Positions 7,113 through 17,165 of a stretch of DNA of 64,000 nucleotides are shown piece by piece (the first letter of the stretch is position 1; the number at the start of each line of letters is the position of its first letter). Source of the DNA: Phaeobacter sp. GTDB lineage: Bacteria > Pseudomonadota > Alphaproteobacteria > Rhodobacterales > Rhodobacteraceae. A program made the translations under genes and the position numbers. Where the stretch lies: NCBI RefSeq assembly GCF_022825805.1, contig NZ_JAJDWC010000089.1, positions 31,721-95,720 of the forward strand, in the 5' to 3' direction. A model generated the notes under the pieces. It saw only the letters and a program-made list of their open reading frames with translations, searched no databases and was not told where the DNA came from.

Positions 7113-9449
7113 ATGACCGTAAAAGAGATCTTTGAAACGATGGACTATGGCCCCGCCCCCGAAAGTGCCGCCGACGCTCTGGCCTGGCTGGTCGACCAAG
7201 GAGCGCGCTTTGGCCATTTCATCAACGGCGAGTTTACCTCTCCGACCGATGGCTTCGACAGCAAGAACCCTGCAACAGGCGAAACGCTGGCCTCGGTGAG
7301 CCAAGCCACACAGGCTGATATCGACGCTGCAGTCTCCGCGGCGCGCAAGGCCCAGGGTAAATGGGCCGCTTTGGGCGGCGCAGGGCGTGCCCGCTATATC
7401 TATGCCATCGCCCGGCTGATGCAAAAGCACGCGCGTTTGTTTGCGGTGTTGGAAACCATGGACAACGGTAAACCGATCCGCGAAAGCCGCGACATCGATG
7501 TGCCGCTGGCCCAACGGCATTTCTACTATCATGCAGGCATGGCCCAGTTGATGGAAAGCGAACTGCCGGACCGCGAGGCACTGGGTGTTTGCGGGCAGAT
7601 CATCCCCTGGAACTTCCCACTGCTGATGTTGGCCTGGAAGGTCGCCCCCGCCATTGCGATGGGCAATACAGTGGTGTTGAAACCCGCTGAATACACCTCT
7701 CTGACGGCTCTGCTGTTTGCCGATATCTGTCGCCAGGCGGGGCTGCCCAAAGGTGTCGTGAACATCGTCACCGGGGATGGCGCGGTTGGCGAGATGATCG
7801 TGAACGCAGAGGTCGACAAGATCGCGTTCACCGGATCCACCGCGGTTGGTCGAAAAATTCGCGAAGCCACAGCAGGCAGTGGAAAAGCACTGACCTTGGA
7901 ACTCGGCGGGAAGTCTCCCTACATCGTTTTCGATGACGCCGATATGGACAGCGCAATCGAAGGCCTCGTGGACGCCATCTGGTTCAATCAGGGGCAAGTC
8001 TGCTGCGCCGGGTCCCGCCTGTTGGTGCAGGAAGGTATCGCTGATCGTTTCCACAAGAAACTGCGCGCCCGCATGGATAAACTGCGCGTTGGCAACCCGT
8101 TGGACAAATGCATCGATGTGGGTGCGATTGTGGACCCCGTTCAGTTGAACACGATCAGTCAAATGGTGGCCGCAAACGCGGCAGGCACCATGCATCAAGC
8201 GCGCGTTTCCATGCCTGAAACGGGCTGTTTCTATCCGCCAACACTTGTTGAAGGGCTCGCCCCCTCCGATCCATTGATGCAAGAAGAGATCTTTGGCCCG
8301 GTGTTGGTTTCGACCACGTTCCGCACCCCTGCGGAGGCCGTCGAACTGGCGAACAACACCCGCTATGGTCTTGCGGCAACCTTATGGACCGAAAACGTCA
8401 ACCTGGCATTGGACATCGCACCCAAATTGGTCGCCGGTGTCGTTTGGGTCAACGCAACCAATCTGTTTGACGCAGCCGCAGGTTTTGGCGGCACCCGCGA
8501 AAGCGGCTTTGGCCGGGAAGGTGGCTGGGAAGGCCTCACCGCCTACACCAAACCCAAAGGCAAAGAAAAACCGCTGGAGAAAATCACCGGTTTCGCGGGC
8601 GAAGGAGCACCCGTTGATGCGGTTGATCGCACTGCGAAGCTATACATCGGTGGAAAACAGGCCCGCCCTGACGGTGGATACTCCAAAGCGATCTATGGCA
8701 AGTCCGGTGCCTTGCTTGGCCATGTCGGCCTTGGCAACCGTAAGGATGTCCGCAACGCCGTCGAGGCAGCAGCCAACGCGAAATCCTGGTCCAAAACGAC
8801 CGGGCATCTGCGTGCTCAGATCCTCTACTACATTGGCGAAAACCTCTCCGCACGCGCCACAGAATTTGCCGAGCGGATTGACGCAATGACTGGCAAGAAA
8901 TCTGGTGCTGCCGAGGTTGAAGCCTCGATCCAACGCCTGTTCACGGCGGCAGCCTGGGCCGACAAATATGATGGTCAAGCGCACGGAGTACCGATCCGCG
9001 GTGTCGCCTTGGCGATGAAAGAGGCGGTTGGCGTGATCGGCGCACTCTGTGCTGATGAGGCACCGTTGCTGGGTTTGGTGTCTGCGATGGCCCCTGCTAT
9101 CGCAATGGGCAACCGTGTGGTGCTCGCCGCCTCCGAAGCTTATCCGCTGGCCGCAACTGATTTCTACCAGGTTCTGGAAACGTCGGACGTTCCAGCTGGG
9201 GTCGTGAACATCCTGACGGGCACCCACACAGAGCTGGCTGCGCCGATGGCATCGCATATGAACCTCGACGCCGTGTGGAGCTTCTCCTCCTCGGATCTGT
9301 CTGCCGAGATTGAAAAGGCGTCTGCGGGCAATCTCAAGCGGACCTGGGTCAACGACCGTGTGGCCACGGACTGGTCCACCGATCAGACCCGCCGCTTCCT
9401 GGAAGCCGCAACAGAGATCAAGACCATCTGGATCCCCTACGGCGAGTAA
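7113..9449 (+). CDS. Double-domain aldehyde dehydrogenase, ALDH16 type
   Basis: 778 residues with two ALDH-like halves, as in the ALDH16 family. The first half is complete and catalytic: N167 (PWNFP), E263 (LELGGKS) and the nucleophile C297 (GQVCCAGSR). The second half (from about residue 505) repeats the fold (AIAMGNRVVLAASE, PAGVVNILTG) but has no cysteine at the active-site position, as in described ALDH16 proteins, where it is structural. Next to deoC it probably oxidises the acetaldehyde released from deoxyribose-phosphate to acetate with NAD+. A strong hairpin terminator follows its stop. Confidence 0.9.
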   Translation: MTVKEIFETMDYGPAPESAADALAWLVDQGARFGHFINGEFTSPTDGFDSKNPATGETLASVSQATQADIDAAVSAARKAQGKWAALGGAGRARYIYAIARLMQKHARLFAVLETMDNGKPIRESRDIDVPLAQRHFYYHAGMAQLMESELPDREALGVCGQIIPWNFPLLMLAWKVAPAIAMGNTVVLKPAEYTSLTALLFADICRQAGLPKGVVNIVTGDGAVGEMIVNAEVDKIAFTGSTAVGRKIREATAGSGKALTLELGGKSPYIVFDDADMDSAIEGLVDAIWFNQGQVCCAGSRLLVQEGIADRFHKKLRARMDKLRVGNPLDKCIDVGAIVDPVQLNTISQMVAANAAGTMHQARVSMPETGCFYPPTLVEGLAPSDPLMQEEIFGPVLVSTTFRTPAEAVELANNTRYGLAATLWTENVNLALDIAPKLVAGVVWVNATNLFDAAAGFGGTRESGFGREGGWEGLTAYTKPKGKEKPLEKITGFAGEGAPVDAVDRTAKLYIGGKQARPDGGYSKAIYGKSGALLGHVGLGNRKDVRNAVEAAANAKSWSKTTGHLRAQILYYIGENLSARATEFAERIDAMTGKKSGAAEVEASIQRLFTAAAWADKYDGQAHGVPIRGVALAMKEAVGVIGALCADEAPLLGLVSAMAPAIAMGNRVVLAASEAYPLAATDFYQVLETSDVPAGVVNILTGTHTELAAPMASHMNLDAVWSFSSSDLSAEIEKASAGNLKRTWVNDRVATDWSTDQTRRFLEAATEIKTIWIPYGE

Positions 9450-9472
9450 GCGCCTGCAGAGCAGGCGAAATA

Positions 9473-9510
9473 AAAAGGGCGCGACCGGGAATGGTTGCGC
9501 CCTTTTCTTT
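9473..9510. terminator. Bidirectional rho-independent terminator
   Basis: 14-bp stem AAAAGGGCGCGACC (9473-9486) / GGTTGCGCCCTTTT (9493-9506) with one G-U pair and A/T tracts on both sides. It lies between the convergent aldehyde dehydrogenase and M16 peptidase genes and can serve both. Confidence 0.85.
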
Positions 9511-9545
9511 TGATAATCTCTAACAAGGACCAGGTAGTCGGTCAG

Positions 9546-10865
9546 TCAGTTGGTGGATTGCAGACCTTCTGGTCGGCCAACGATGACAAAATGCAAATTG
9601 TCCGGCAGCAGTATTTCTGCAGCGACGCGGTTCACATCTTCCAATGTCACAGCGTTCACCTTGTCGTTCCGTGTCTCGACATAATCGATTGGAAGGTCGT
9701 CCATCTGCATGCCCGCAAGGATAGAGGCGATGCGGCTGTTGCCGTCAAATCGCAAGGGATACGCCCCCGTCAGATAGGTTTTTGCATCAGCGAGCTCTTC
9801 GGCCGACACGCCGTTTGCGGCCAGTTTCGCCCATTCGGTTTGGATCACTTCGACCGTTTCAGCCATTTTGCTGTTATCGGAAGCAACCGACCCCATGTAG
9901 ACCGCTGCAAGATCCCGCGGCACGAGATAGCTGTAGATCCCGTAGGTCAGCCCCCTCTTTTCTCTCACTTCGGTCATAAGGCGGCTGTTGAAGGATCCAC
10001 CGCCCAAAATCTGATTAAGCAGAAAAGCTGCAAAATACCGCGGATCATCCAGATCAATGCCGACATGCCCAAACAAGGCAACAGATTGCGGCGTGTCATA
10101 ATCGATGATCGTTATTCCCCCATCGATCGTGACCTCAGCCCGCTCTGGAATAGCGCCACCCTCTTTCGGCAGATCCCCAAGGAGCGTATCAAGCAACGCA
10201 CCCAGCTCCTCTGCGGTGATGTCACCGACCGCGCCGACAAACAACCGATCAGCGGCCAGCGCTGCCTCATGCGCATCAAACATATCCTGCCGCGTCAGGG
10301 CAGATACCGTTTCGATGCTACCCTCGCCATTGGACCCGTATGGGTGATCGCCATAAGCGATCTGAGAGAACTGGCGCCCCGCGATTTCGTTTGGGTCCTT
10401 CTCATCGGATCTAAGGCCCGCGAGCACCTGCGCCCGAACGCGGTCTAACGCGTCCTGGTCAAACCGCGGCTCATGAATTGTCTTGCGCAGAAGATCCACT
10501 GCAGCGTCGCGGTTTTCAGTCAAAAACTGCGCAGAAATCGATACCGTGTCGCGGTTTGCATCGTAAGAAAAACCAGCCGCGAGACTTTCAAGTTCACGCG
10601 CGAATTCCTGTGCGGACAGGTCCCCGGCACCTTCTTCGAGCAGACCGGTCATCAGGTAGGTCGCACCGCGTTTCTCTGCCTGATCCAGCGAAGTGCCCCC
10701 GCGGAACCGCAACTCCAACGCTGCAAAAGGAATGCTGTGGTCTTCCACCAGCCAAGCGACGATCCCACCCGGCGACACCACTTCCTTTATCTTGATCTCG
10801 GCCCAGGCGGGCAAAGCCAGCAAACAGAAACTGAACGCAGCGCAAATGACGCGAAACGGGCTCAT
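9546..10865 (-). CDS. M16 family peptidase-like protein, non-catalytic partner
   Basis: 439 residues with a signal peptide (MSPFRVICAAFSFCLLALPAWA). It has the two M16 (insulinase/processing peptidase) halves, including NQILGGGSFNSRLMTEVREKRGLTYGIYS from about residue 284, but the HxxEH zinc motif is replaced by GATYLMTGLLEEG. It therefore probably pairs with the catalytic M16 protein encoded just upstream, whose stop it overlaps by 4 bp, forming a periplasmic heterodimer as known for other M16 pairs. Substrate unknown. A terminator follows at 9473-9510. Confidence 0.9.
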   Translation of the reverse strand: MSPFRVICAAFSFCLLALPAWAEIKIKEVVSPGGIVAWLVEDHSIPFAALELRFRGGTSLDQAEKRGATYLMTGLLEEGAGDLSAQEFARELESLAAGFSYDANRDTVSISAQFLTENRDAAVDLLRKTIHEPRFDQDALDRVRAQVLAGLRSDEKDPNEIAGRQFSQIAYGDHPYGSNGEGSIETVSALTRQDMFDAHEAALAADRLFVGAVGDITAEELGALLDTLLGDLPKEGGAIPERAEVTIDGGITIIDYDTPQSVALFGHVGIDLDDPRYFAAFLLNQILGGGSFNSRLMTEVREKRGLTYGIYSYLVPRDLAAVYMGSVASDNSKMAETVEVIQTEWAKLAANGVSAEELADAKTYLTGAYPLRFDGNSRIASILAGMQMDDLPIDYVETRNDKVNAVTLEDVNRVAAEILLPDNLHFVIVGRPEGLQSTN

Positions 10866-12283
10866 TGGCTCACCTCTTCTTCCTTCATCATCCAGCCTGT
10901 CACCGACACTTCCGGGCGCAGGCTTTTCTTCGCGGCTGCGATGATTTCATCTGCCGTCACCGATTGCAGGATACGGGGCCAGGCCTGCACATCTTCTACG
11001 GTCAAACCGGATGTCAGCGCCCGACCATACCGGTTTGCGATCCCATCAACATTGTCACGGGCATAAATCTCAGATGCGCGCAGTTGCAGTTTGAGCCGTT
11101 CCAGCTGCTGCTCATCAACACCTTCTTCGATAAAACGCACCAAGGTTTCATCCAATGCGGCCTCCGCCGCCTCGAGCGAGACATCCGCGCCGGGGACAAC
11201 AAGGAAGTTGAAGGTAGTGTCGTCCAATGAAACACCGGAATAAAATGCGCCGGTGTAAACCGCGAGCTGTTGATCGAACTGCAACGCGTTGGTGAGGAAT
11301 GAGGTGCTGCCACCTCCCAGCAATTCAGCCAGCAGATACAAGGCAGCCGCTTCTTCCTGCGCGCCACTCTGGCGAGAGGGAACAAGGTAAGAGCGCTGCA
11401 CATAGGGCTGCGCCACCCTCGGATCCTTGAAGGTCAGCCGCCGCGCGGCAGATTGGGGCGGCTCCTGCGTCCGCTCTCGCACCGGAAGGTTCACGTTGGC
11501 AGGAATTTTGCCGTAATGCTCCTCTGCCAGGGCGCGCACATTGTCAGGGGTCACATCGCCAGACACCACCAAAATGGCGTTGTTTGGTGCATAATACGTG
11601 TCATAGAATGACAGCGCATCCTCCATGCTCAGCTCTTCCATTTCGTGACGCCAGCCGATAATCGGTTGACCGTATCGGTGGTTCAGAAACTGCGCTGCAT
11701 TGAGTTGTTCGCGGAACAAGGCGCGAGGTTCGCTGTCGGTCCGCTGGTTGCGTTCCTCCAGGATCACCTCGCGTTCGGTTTCAATATCACGAGGCGTCAG
11801 CCGGATGTTCACCATCCGGTCGCTTTCCATCTCCATCATTAGACCAAGACGATCCGCAGCCACCCTCTGGAAATACGCCGTGTAGTCATAGCTGGTAAAT
11901 GCATTATCGCGTCCGCCATTGGCCGCAACCGTGGCGGATAATTCACCCGATTCGAGGTTATCTGTCGCCTTGAACAGCAGATGTTCGAGGAAATGTGCCA
12001 CCCCGGATTCACCAATCGGCTCATCCGCAGAGCCTGCCCGATACCAAACCATATGCTGCACCACCGGGGCACGATGATCTTCGATCACCACAACTTGCAT
12101 CCCGTTTTCCAACTGAAACGTGGTGACCAAGTCGGATGCAACAAGCTGGACCTGACCGGTATCCGCCATCGCGGGTCTGACAAAACTGCCGATACCCGAT
12201 GACACCCCGGTCTGCTGAAGCATTGACTGCGTGGCCATGGTCACGGCGATAACAGCCGCTGCACGGGTGATCCGATGGATCAT
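10862..12283 (-). CDS. M16 family zinc metallopeptidase, catalytic subunit
   Basis: 473 residues, with an N-terminal hydrophobic segment and probable signal cleavage near PAMA-DTG. The zinc motif HFLEH is at residues 97-101 (GVAHFLEHLLFK), followed by the distal glutamate region EREVILEERNQR. ATG 12283 is chosen because AGAGGAG lies 8 nt upstream; a longer frame from 12394 has no supporting site. It overlaps the next M16 gene by 4 bp. Periplasmic peptide degradation is likely from family membership; substrate unknown. Confidence 0.92.
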   Translation of the reverse strand: MIHRITRAAAVIAVTMATQSMLQQTGVSSGIGSFVRPAMADTGQVQLVASDLVTTFQLENGMQVVVIEDHRAPVVQHMVWYRAGSADEPIGESGVAHFLEHLLFKATDNLESGELSATVAANGGRDNAFTSYDYTAYFQRVAADRLGLMMEMESDRMVNIRLTPRDIETEREVILEERNQRTDSEPRALFREQLNAAQFLNHRYGQPIIGWRHEMEELSMEDALSFYDTYYAPNNAILVVSGDVTPDNVRALAEEHYGKIPANVNLPVRERTQEPPQSAARRLTFKDPRVAQPYVQRSYLVPSRQSGAQEEAAALYLLAELLGGGSTSFLTNALQFDQQLAVYTGAFYSGVSLDDTTFNFLVVPGADVSLEAAEAALDETLVRFIEEGVDEQQLERLKLQLRASEIYARDNVDGIANRYGRALTSGLTVEDVQAWPRILQSVTADEIIAAAKKSLRPEVSVTGWMMKEEEVSQ

Positions 12284-12540
12284 ATGGCGTTCTCCTCTTT
12301 CAAAACAGACCACAGACTGCCGTGAACTGTCTTGTTCGGTTGGGATCGTTGATCTTTTCATCTTCCACAGCGCTGGCCCGGTCATAGCGAACACGCACCG
12401 GCGCTGTGACGTCCGATGCCCACAAGGTAGGCGCGGTATTGTGGTTTTTCAAATGAAGCTGACTGCGAGATATCTCAAGATAAATGGCTTTATCGTGATC
12501 GACTCGTTCTGATCGCTGCAGCCGTTCCCGGCGAAGTCGC

Positions 12541-13056
12541 TTATTCTGCGGGTGGTGCTGACGGCTGCTCGAACCCTGCGCCGCTAAAAATGGCGCTAAC
12601 CTCATTGGGGCGGATCGCTTCACGCTTGTAGGCTTCCTGATACCGATCCACAGGGAAGAGCTTGAACCGCGCGGTCCGATTTTCACGCTTGCGCTTTTTG
12701 GCGTCCAACGCAGCCAGGTCTTCACGTACGGTTGCCTCAACACCATAGCGGCTTGCCGCGGTCACCAGCGCACCATCGCTGGTTGGGATACCAGCCCCAG
12801 CTTCCAGCGCGGCGGGTCGCCCACCAAGAGCCGCGACAGCCTCACCTTTGGGATTGCGGTCGGTCAGATTGGCTTGGCCAGGTGTCGGTACAGGCAGCGT
12901 TTCATAGTTGGTCGGCTCAGCCAGAGGTTTGGCAGGCAGGATCAGAAACTCATCAGGACCGGTGCCAGCCGGACGCAGATCGCGCAAGCCTGTTTGACCA
13001 CAGGCGGACAACGCGACACCAGCAACCATAACCATCACACCAAAATGGACCCGCAT
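12541..13056 (-). CDS. DUF3035 lipoprotein
   Basis: 171 residues. The lipobox LSAC (Cys at 19) after a short hydrophobic segment makes it a lipoprotein, followed by a Pro-rich region (FLILPAKPLAEPTNYETLPVPTPG) that is typical of DUF3035. The C-terminal half is charged (AALDAKKRKRENRTARFKLF). Function unknown. In related genomes it commonly sits between lspA and the M16 peptidases, as here. A 257-bp gap separates it from the M16 pair, so those may have their own promoter. Confidence 0.85.
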   Translation of the reverse strand: MRVHFGVMVMVAGVALSACGQTGLRDLRPAGTGPDEFLILPAKPLAEPTNYETLPVPTPGQANLTDRNPKGEAVAALGGRPAALEAGAGIPTSDGALVTAASRYGVEATVREDLAALDAKKRKRENRTARFKLFPVDRYQEAYKREAIRPNEVSAIFSGAGFEQPSAPPAE

Positions 13057-13110
13057 GACCCGATACTCCCGCCTGTTCGCTTGTGTGTTTAGCCGATTTA
13101 CCTGCCAAGG

Positions 13111-13593
13111 TCACGCAGGGTTTTTCTGGCGGCCGTCGAACCAGATCAGACCCGCTGCGCCAGCAAAGATAAACACATCCGCCACGTTGAAAACAAAAGG
13201 ATTGTTGATGCCGCAACACGATGTGTTGAGAAAATCCAGAACATAACCGAAGACCACCCGATCCAGCACATTGCCCAGCGCCCCTCCGATCACAAAACCG
13301 GCTGAGATCTGCATGGCGCGGGCATCCCGCGGCAACCGCAGGATCCACACAGTCAGACCAACGCAAATGGCCAGCGAAACCGCAATCAACACCCAACGGG
13401 TTGTGTCGGTCCCACCTCCGAACAGGCCAAAATTGATGCCGGTGTTTTCGCCATAGCGAAACCGCAACAGCGGCGGTAACACATCAATCGAAAACCGATT
13501 GGCGAGATCCATAATCTGGATCACCCAGATCTTTGTGATCTGATCAGCCAAAAACGCGAAAATTGCTGACCAGATCAGTGCTTTTGCCCGCAT
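13111..13593 (-). CDS. lspA: Lipoprotein signal peptidase (signal peptidase II)
   Basis: 160 residues, four membrane helices. It cleaves the signal peptide of lipidated prolipoproteins in the inner membrane. The two catalytic aspartates are visible: D111 in GGALGNVLDRV and D139 in FNVADVF. Its neighbours on the same strand are purH upstream and a DUF3035 lipoprotein downstream; the latter is itself a predicted substrate. Confidence 0.95.
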   Translation of the reverse strand: MRAKALIWSAIFAFLADQITKIWVIQIMDLANRFSIDVLPPLLRFRYGENTGINFGLFGGGTDTTRWVLIAVSLAICVGLTVWILRLPRDARAMQISAGFVIGGALGNVLDRVVFGYVLDFLNTSCCGINNPFVFNVADVFIFAGAAGLIWFDGRQKNPA

Positions 13594-13626
13594 ATACTCG
13601 CTCCTCTGGTCTATGCTCCGTGACCC

Positions 13627-13641
13627 GCGCCCAAAGGGCGC
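13627..13641. terminator. Hairpin between purH and lspA
   Basis: GCGCCC-AAA-GGGCGC, a perfect stem in the 71-bp gap after purH. There is no T tract on either strand, so it is more likely an mRNA processing or pausing hairpin than a full terminator. Confidence 0.3.
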
Positions 13642-13664
13642 AGGACCACGGGAATAGAACCATA

Positions 13665-15254
13665 TCAGTGCCGGAAGTGGCGCATACCGGTGAACACCAT
13701 GGCGAGCCCTTTTTCATTGGCTGCCTTGATCACCTCGTCATCGCGCATCGAACCACCCGGCTGGATCACACAGGCGCCACCGGCTGCTGCCGCTTCGAGC
13801 AAACCATCTGCAAACGGGAAAAATGCATCGGACGCCACTGCGCAGCCTTTGGCAAGGCTTTCTTCGAGCCCCAATTCAGTCGCCATGCGACCAGCTTTTG
13901 CGGCGGCAACATTGGCGCTGTCCAAACGGCTCATCTGCCCAGCGCCAACACCCACAGTCGCACTGTCCTTCACATAGACGATGGCATTGGATTTAACGTG
14001 TTTGGCCACCTTCCAAGCAAACAGAAGGTCCTGCATCTGCGCCTCGGATGGCGCCTTTTCCGTGACAACCTTTAGGTCCTCGATGCCGACATAACCGACA
14101 TCTTTGTCTTGTACCAAAACCCCACCAGCAACCTGTTTATAGGCAACGATTGGCTTGCGCGGATCGGGCAAACCGTCTGTCAACAACAAGCGCAGGTTCT
14201 TCTTCGCCGCGAAGATTTCTTTCGCCTCATCTGAGGCACCCGGCGCAATCACCACTTCGGTGAAAATCTCAACGATCTTCTGCGCAGTGGCCGCATCCAG
14301 CGGCTGGTTCAACGCAACAATGCCACCAAAGGCCGAGGTGCGATCACAGTCGAAGGCTTTTTGGTAGGCTTCGACCAGCGTTTCCCCCTGGGCCACACCG
14401 CAGGGGTTGGCGTGTTTGATGATCGCCACGGCGGCGCTGTCTTTCGGATCAAACTCCGCAACAAGCTCATAGGCGGCATCAGTGTCGTTGATGTTGTTGT
14501 ACGACAGTTCTTTGCCCTGCAATTGCACCGCCGTCGCCACGCCGGGACGGTTGGTACCATCGGTATAGAACGCCGCTTCCTGATGGCTGTTCTCGCCGTA
14601 ACGCAACGTCTGCTTCAACTCGCCTGCAAAAGCGCGACGGCGTGGAGTCTTCTCTTCAATCGCCGTCGCCATCCAGTTCGACACCGCTGCGTCATAGGCT
14701 GCCGTGCGCGCGTATGCAATCTGCGACAGACGCTGACGGAAGGCATAAGAGGTCTGGCCGTTGTTCGCGTCCAGTTCCGCCAAGAGCGCGTCATAGTCCT
14801 GCACGTCGGTTACCACATTCACGAACGCATGGTTCTTTGAAGCCGCGCGGATCATGGCTGGGCCGCCGATATCGATGTTTTCGATCATCTCGTCATAATC
14901 GGCACCTCGCGCAAGAGCCGCTTCAAACGGATAGAGATTGACCACAAGAAGATCGATTGCGCTGATGTTGTGATCGTTCATCGCCGCGACATGGGTGTCA
15001 TTGTCCCGCAGCGCCAGCAGACCGCCATGCACCATAGGATGCAAGGTCTTGACGCGGCCGTCCATCATTTCTGGAAAGCCGGTCACTTCAGAGACGTCTT
15101 TGACGGCCATGCCTGCATCCCGCAGCGCTTTGGCGGACCCGCCAGTAGACAACAATTCCACGCCCCGCTCTGTCAGTGCTTTGCCCAACTCGATGAGCCC
15201 GGTTTTATCTGAAACAGAAAGCAACGCGCGGCGTATTGGATGGAGATCGGTCAT
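13665..15254 (-). CDS. purH: Bifunctional AICAR formyltransferase / IMP cyclohydrolase
   Basis: Catalyses the last two steps of de novo IMP synthesis. 529 residues, the normal length. The N-terminal IMP cyclohydrolase (MGS-like) domain begins [20 protein letters not shown] and contains [11 protein letters not shown] and [10 protein letters not shown]; the C-terminal AICAR formyltransferase domain contains [11 protein letters not shown] and the end [20 protein letters not shown] ... IQPGGSMRD. It starts 23 bp after the heparinase-like gene on the same strand. Confidence 0.97.
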   Translation of the reverse strand: MTDLHPIRRALLSVSDKTGLIELGKALTERGVELLSTGGSAKALRDAGMAVKDVSEVTGFPEMMDGRVKTLHPMVHGGLLALRDNDTHVAAMNDHNISAIDLLVVNLYPFEAALARGADYDEMIENIDIGGPAMIRAASKNHAFVNVVTDVQDYDALLAELDANNGQTSYAFRQRLSQIAYARTAAYDAAVSNWMATAIEEKTPRRRAFAGELKQTLRYGENSHQEAAFYTDGTNRPGVATAVQLQGKELSYNNINDTDAAYELVAEFDPKDSAAVAIIKHANPCGVAQGETLVEAYQKAFDCDRTSAFGGIVALNQPLDAATAQKIVEIFTEVVIAPGASDEAKEIFAAKKNLRLLLTDGLPDPRKPIVAYKQVAGGVLVQDKDVGYVGIEDLKVVTEKAPSEAQMQDLLFAWKVAKHVKSNAIVYVKDSATVGVGAGQMSRLDSANVAAAKAGRMATELGLEESLAKGCAVASDAFFPFADGLLEAAAAGGACVIQPGGSMRDDEVIKAANEKGLAMVFTGMRHFRH

Positions 15255-15277
15255 AGTGGAGCAGGTCCTTTTCAGGC

Positions 15278-17020
15278 TCAGTCGAAGGATGCGGGGTCGT
15301 CCCGGTTCAGGTCACGTACGGCAACGGCAGTTTCCTGCGCTTTGCTTAGCGTCCACCTGACACGCGAGGCATACTCCATCGCCCGCCCGGAAAGAACGAT
15401 TTGTTTTGCCGGACGCGGTTTCAAGCGGTTCTTTTCAAGGTAGACGCTGGGTTCAAGCTTCAGTTCGCAGGTCCCATCATGACGGAACACCCAGATTTCC
15501 CCGCTCTTGAGCGCCATGGATACCGCGGAGCCGCCCAAGTCAAGAGCTGCGTCCACATCGGGGTGCAAATGAAGCCGGATATCAAACCCGATGCCGCCCA
15601 AGGATTGGGCATCCATCGCCTTGTCAAACCGACGTTTGCTGCGGGGGTCGATCGCCAGAAGCATTTCTTCACCGGTCAGTGTACGCCCATCGATCTCCAG
15701 ATCGAGCGAGCGCGCGTGGGTCAGTCCGAAATGCCGTTCGTATCCGTTATGACCACCTTGGAACCGATATCCACTTTCAAGATCTTCGATCTCCAATGGC
15801 ACCTTATCCGGGGCCTCAATCAGGGTTTCATGGCCGTTGCTGCGATCCGGTGTCGACAGTCTCGCACTGGAATGCCCGCCAATACACAGCGTTGAATGCG
15901 ACGGGGTCGCGCGGCCCGCGCGTCGCCACTCCACGCCAAATGTCTCGCCTGAACCGCAATTGACGATTAGGGGCCGCCTGCCAGACGTGAGTTCAAACGC
16001 CAATGTCGATGCATGGGCATTCCAAGATGCCCGCCCCAGTGGCGGCAGCGAGGCATCAATGATGACAGAGGTCCTGCGCGCAGACAGTCGTGCATAACCC
16101 ATAGCCAACCCATCGGCATGTCTGGCCGTCACATGGCTTGCCGCCAGCGCATGGTCCAGCCGCCCTTCCAATCCACGTCCCCCGCCATGAAACCGGGCCA
16201 GCCCACCATCACTGTGCCGTAGCGTCCGCAGAGTTGGTGCAATCCGTTCGATCGCCTCTGTCTGCGCAGCAGGCACACCACGACCGACATCCTGCAAAGC
16301 TGCAGAAGCCCAAGTCAGCAAGGTAAAGACATCCAGCAGCTCTTCCGGATTTCGGGTGGGCAACCCGCCCTGCGCATCAATCTGGCGCCCGCATTCGTCC
16401 GCCAGAGCTTTGAGCGCGACATCGACGTGATTTTCATGCCCTTTGAGCGCGAGCCCCGCATAGATCAGGCCGGTCAGCGCCTCGAACCGTGGCAAGCCAG
16501 GCGATGCGCCTTGCCAGCGTTTCGACAGGAACCATGTCTGGCGCGACAACGCCCGAAAGAACGCCTCAGATTGGACGGAGGTGCGGCCTGACAACAAAAA
16601 CAAAGCGTGGTTGATCCAGCGGATGACGCGACGACCGGTCAGATCCGGCGACCACCCGGGCCCTCGGCCGCGCCCATAGGCATCAATCCAACCCCACACC
16701 CAGAGCTGGGCCTTCTCACGCGCACGAAAATCACCAACCGAGGCAAGATCATCCAGCCAGGCAAAACCATGACGCTCGGCATCAAAGGCGACATCTGGCG
16801 CTGCCACATCCCAAAGCGCGGTTGTGGGCGATTCGACCAGATATCCTGCAAACAACAGATTGCCGGCCACAAGCTGCCGGCCTCTCGCAAAGCTGCCAAT
16901 TGTTCTTGGCTCTGGTTGTGACACAAATTCGGTCGCCCCAGGCTGGCGCCGCGAGCGGCGAGCGTAGTAGCGATTCAGCAGCCGGGTGCCCCGGCGCGCC
17001 ATTCCGTCATATCTGGACAT
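15278..17020 (-). CDS. Heparinase II/III family protein
   Basis: 580 residues. The N-terminal (alpha/alpha) toroid-like part contains [24 protein letters not shown] and the C-terminal part is the heparinase II/III beta-sandwich ([33 protein letters not shown]). Such proteins are usually polysaccharide lyases, but the substrate here is unknown, and no signal peptide is seen. ATG 17020 has GTGAGG 9 nt upstream; a longer frame from 17095 is less likely. The order rsmB-heparinase-purH is common in the Roseobacter group, which suggests a core function rather than a dedicated polysaccharide locus. Confidence 0.85.
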   Translation of the reverse strand: MSRYDGMARRGTRLLNRYYARRSRRQPGATEFVSQPEPRTIGSFARGRQLVAGNLLFAGYLVESPTTALWDVAAPDVAFDAERHGFAWLDDLASVGDFRAREKAQLWVWGWIDAYGRGRGPGWSPDLTGRRVIRWINHALFLLSGRTSVQSEAFFRALSRQTWFLSKRWQGASPGLPRFEALTGLIYAGLALKGHENHVDVALKALADECGRQIDAQGGLPTRNPEELLDVFTLLTWASAALQDVGRGVPAAQTEAIERIAPTLRTLRHSDGGLARFHGGGRGLEGRLDHALAASHVTARHADGLAMGYARLSARRTSVIIDASLPPLGRASWNAHASTLAFELTSGRRPLIVNCGSGETFGVEWRRAGRATPSHSTLCIGGHSSARLSTPDRSNGHETLIEAPDKVPLEIEDLESGYRFQGGHNGYERHFGLTHARSLDLEIDGRTLTGEEMLLAIDPRSKRRFDKAMDAQSLGGIGFDIRLHLHPDVDAALDLGGSAVSMALKSGEIWVFRHDGTCELKLEPSVYLEKNRLKPRPAKQIVLSGRAMEYASRVRWTLSKAQETAVAVRDLNRDDPASFD

Positions 17021-17165
17021 ACTCTTTTGCCTCACGCCATTCATATCATTTGGGCGTTTTGGAAAAAGCATAGCGGCGCATTTGCGCCAAGTCACCGATT
17101 ATACTGCGCTCTGGCCTGGATGATGGCAGCAACGCGCCGAGCGCATTGGCGCAAACACCGTGGGA

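Noticed and set aside
7065..8282. Minus-strand open frame (405 codons) opposite the ALDH16-type gene.
   Set aside because: Low-complexity His/Gln/Arg-rich translation inside a certain gene.
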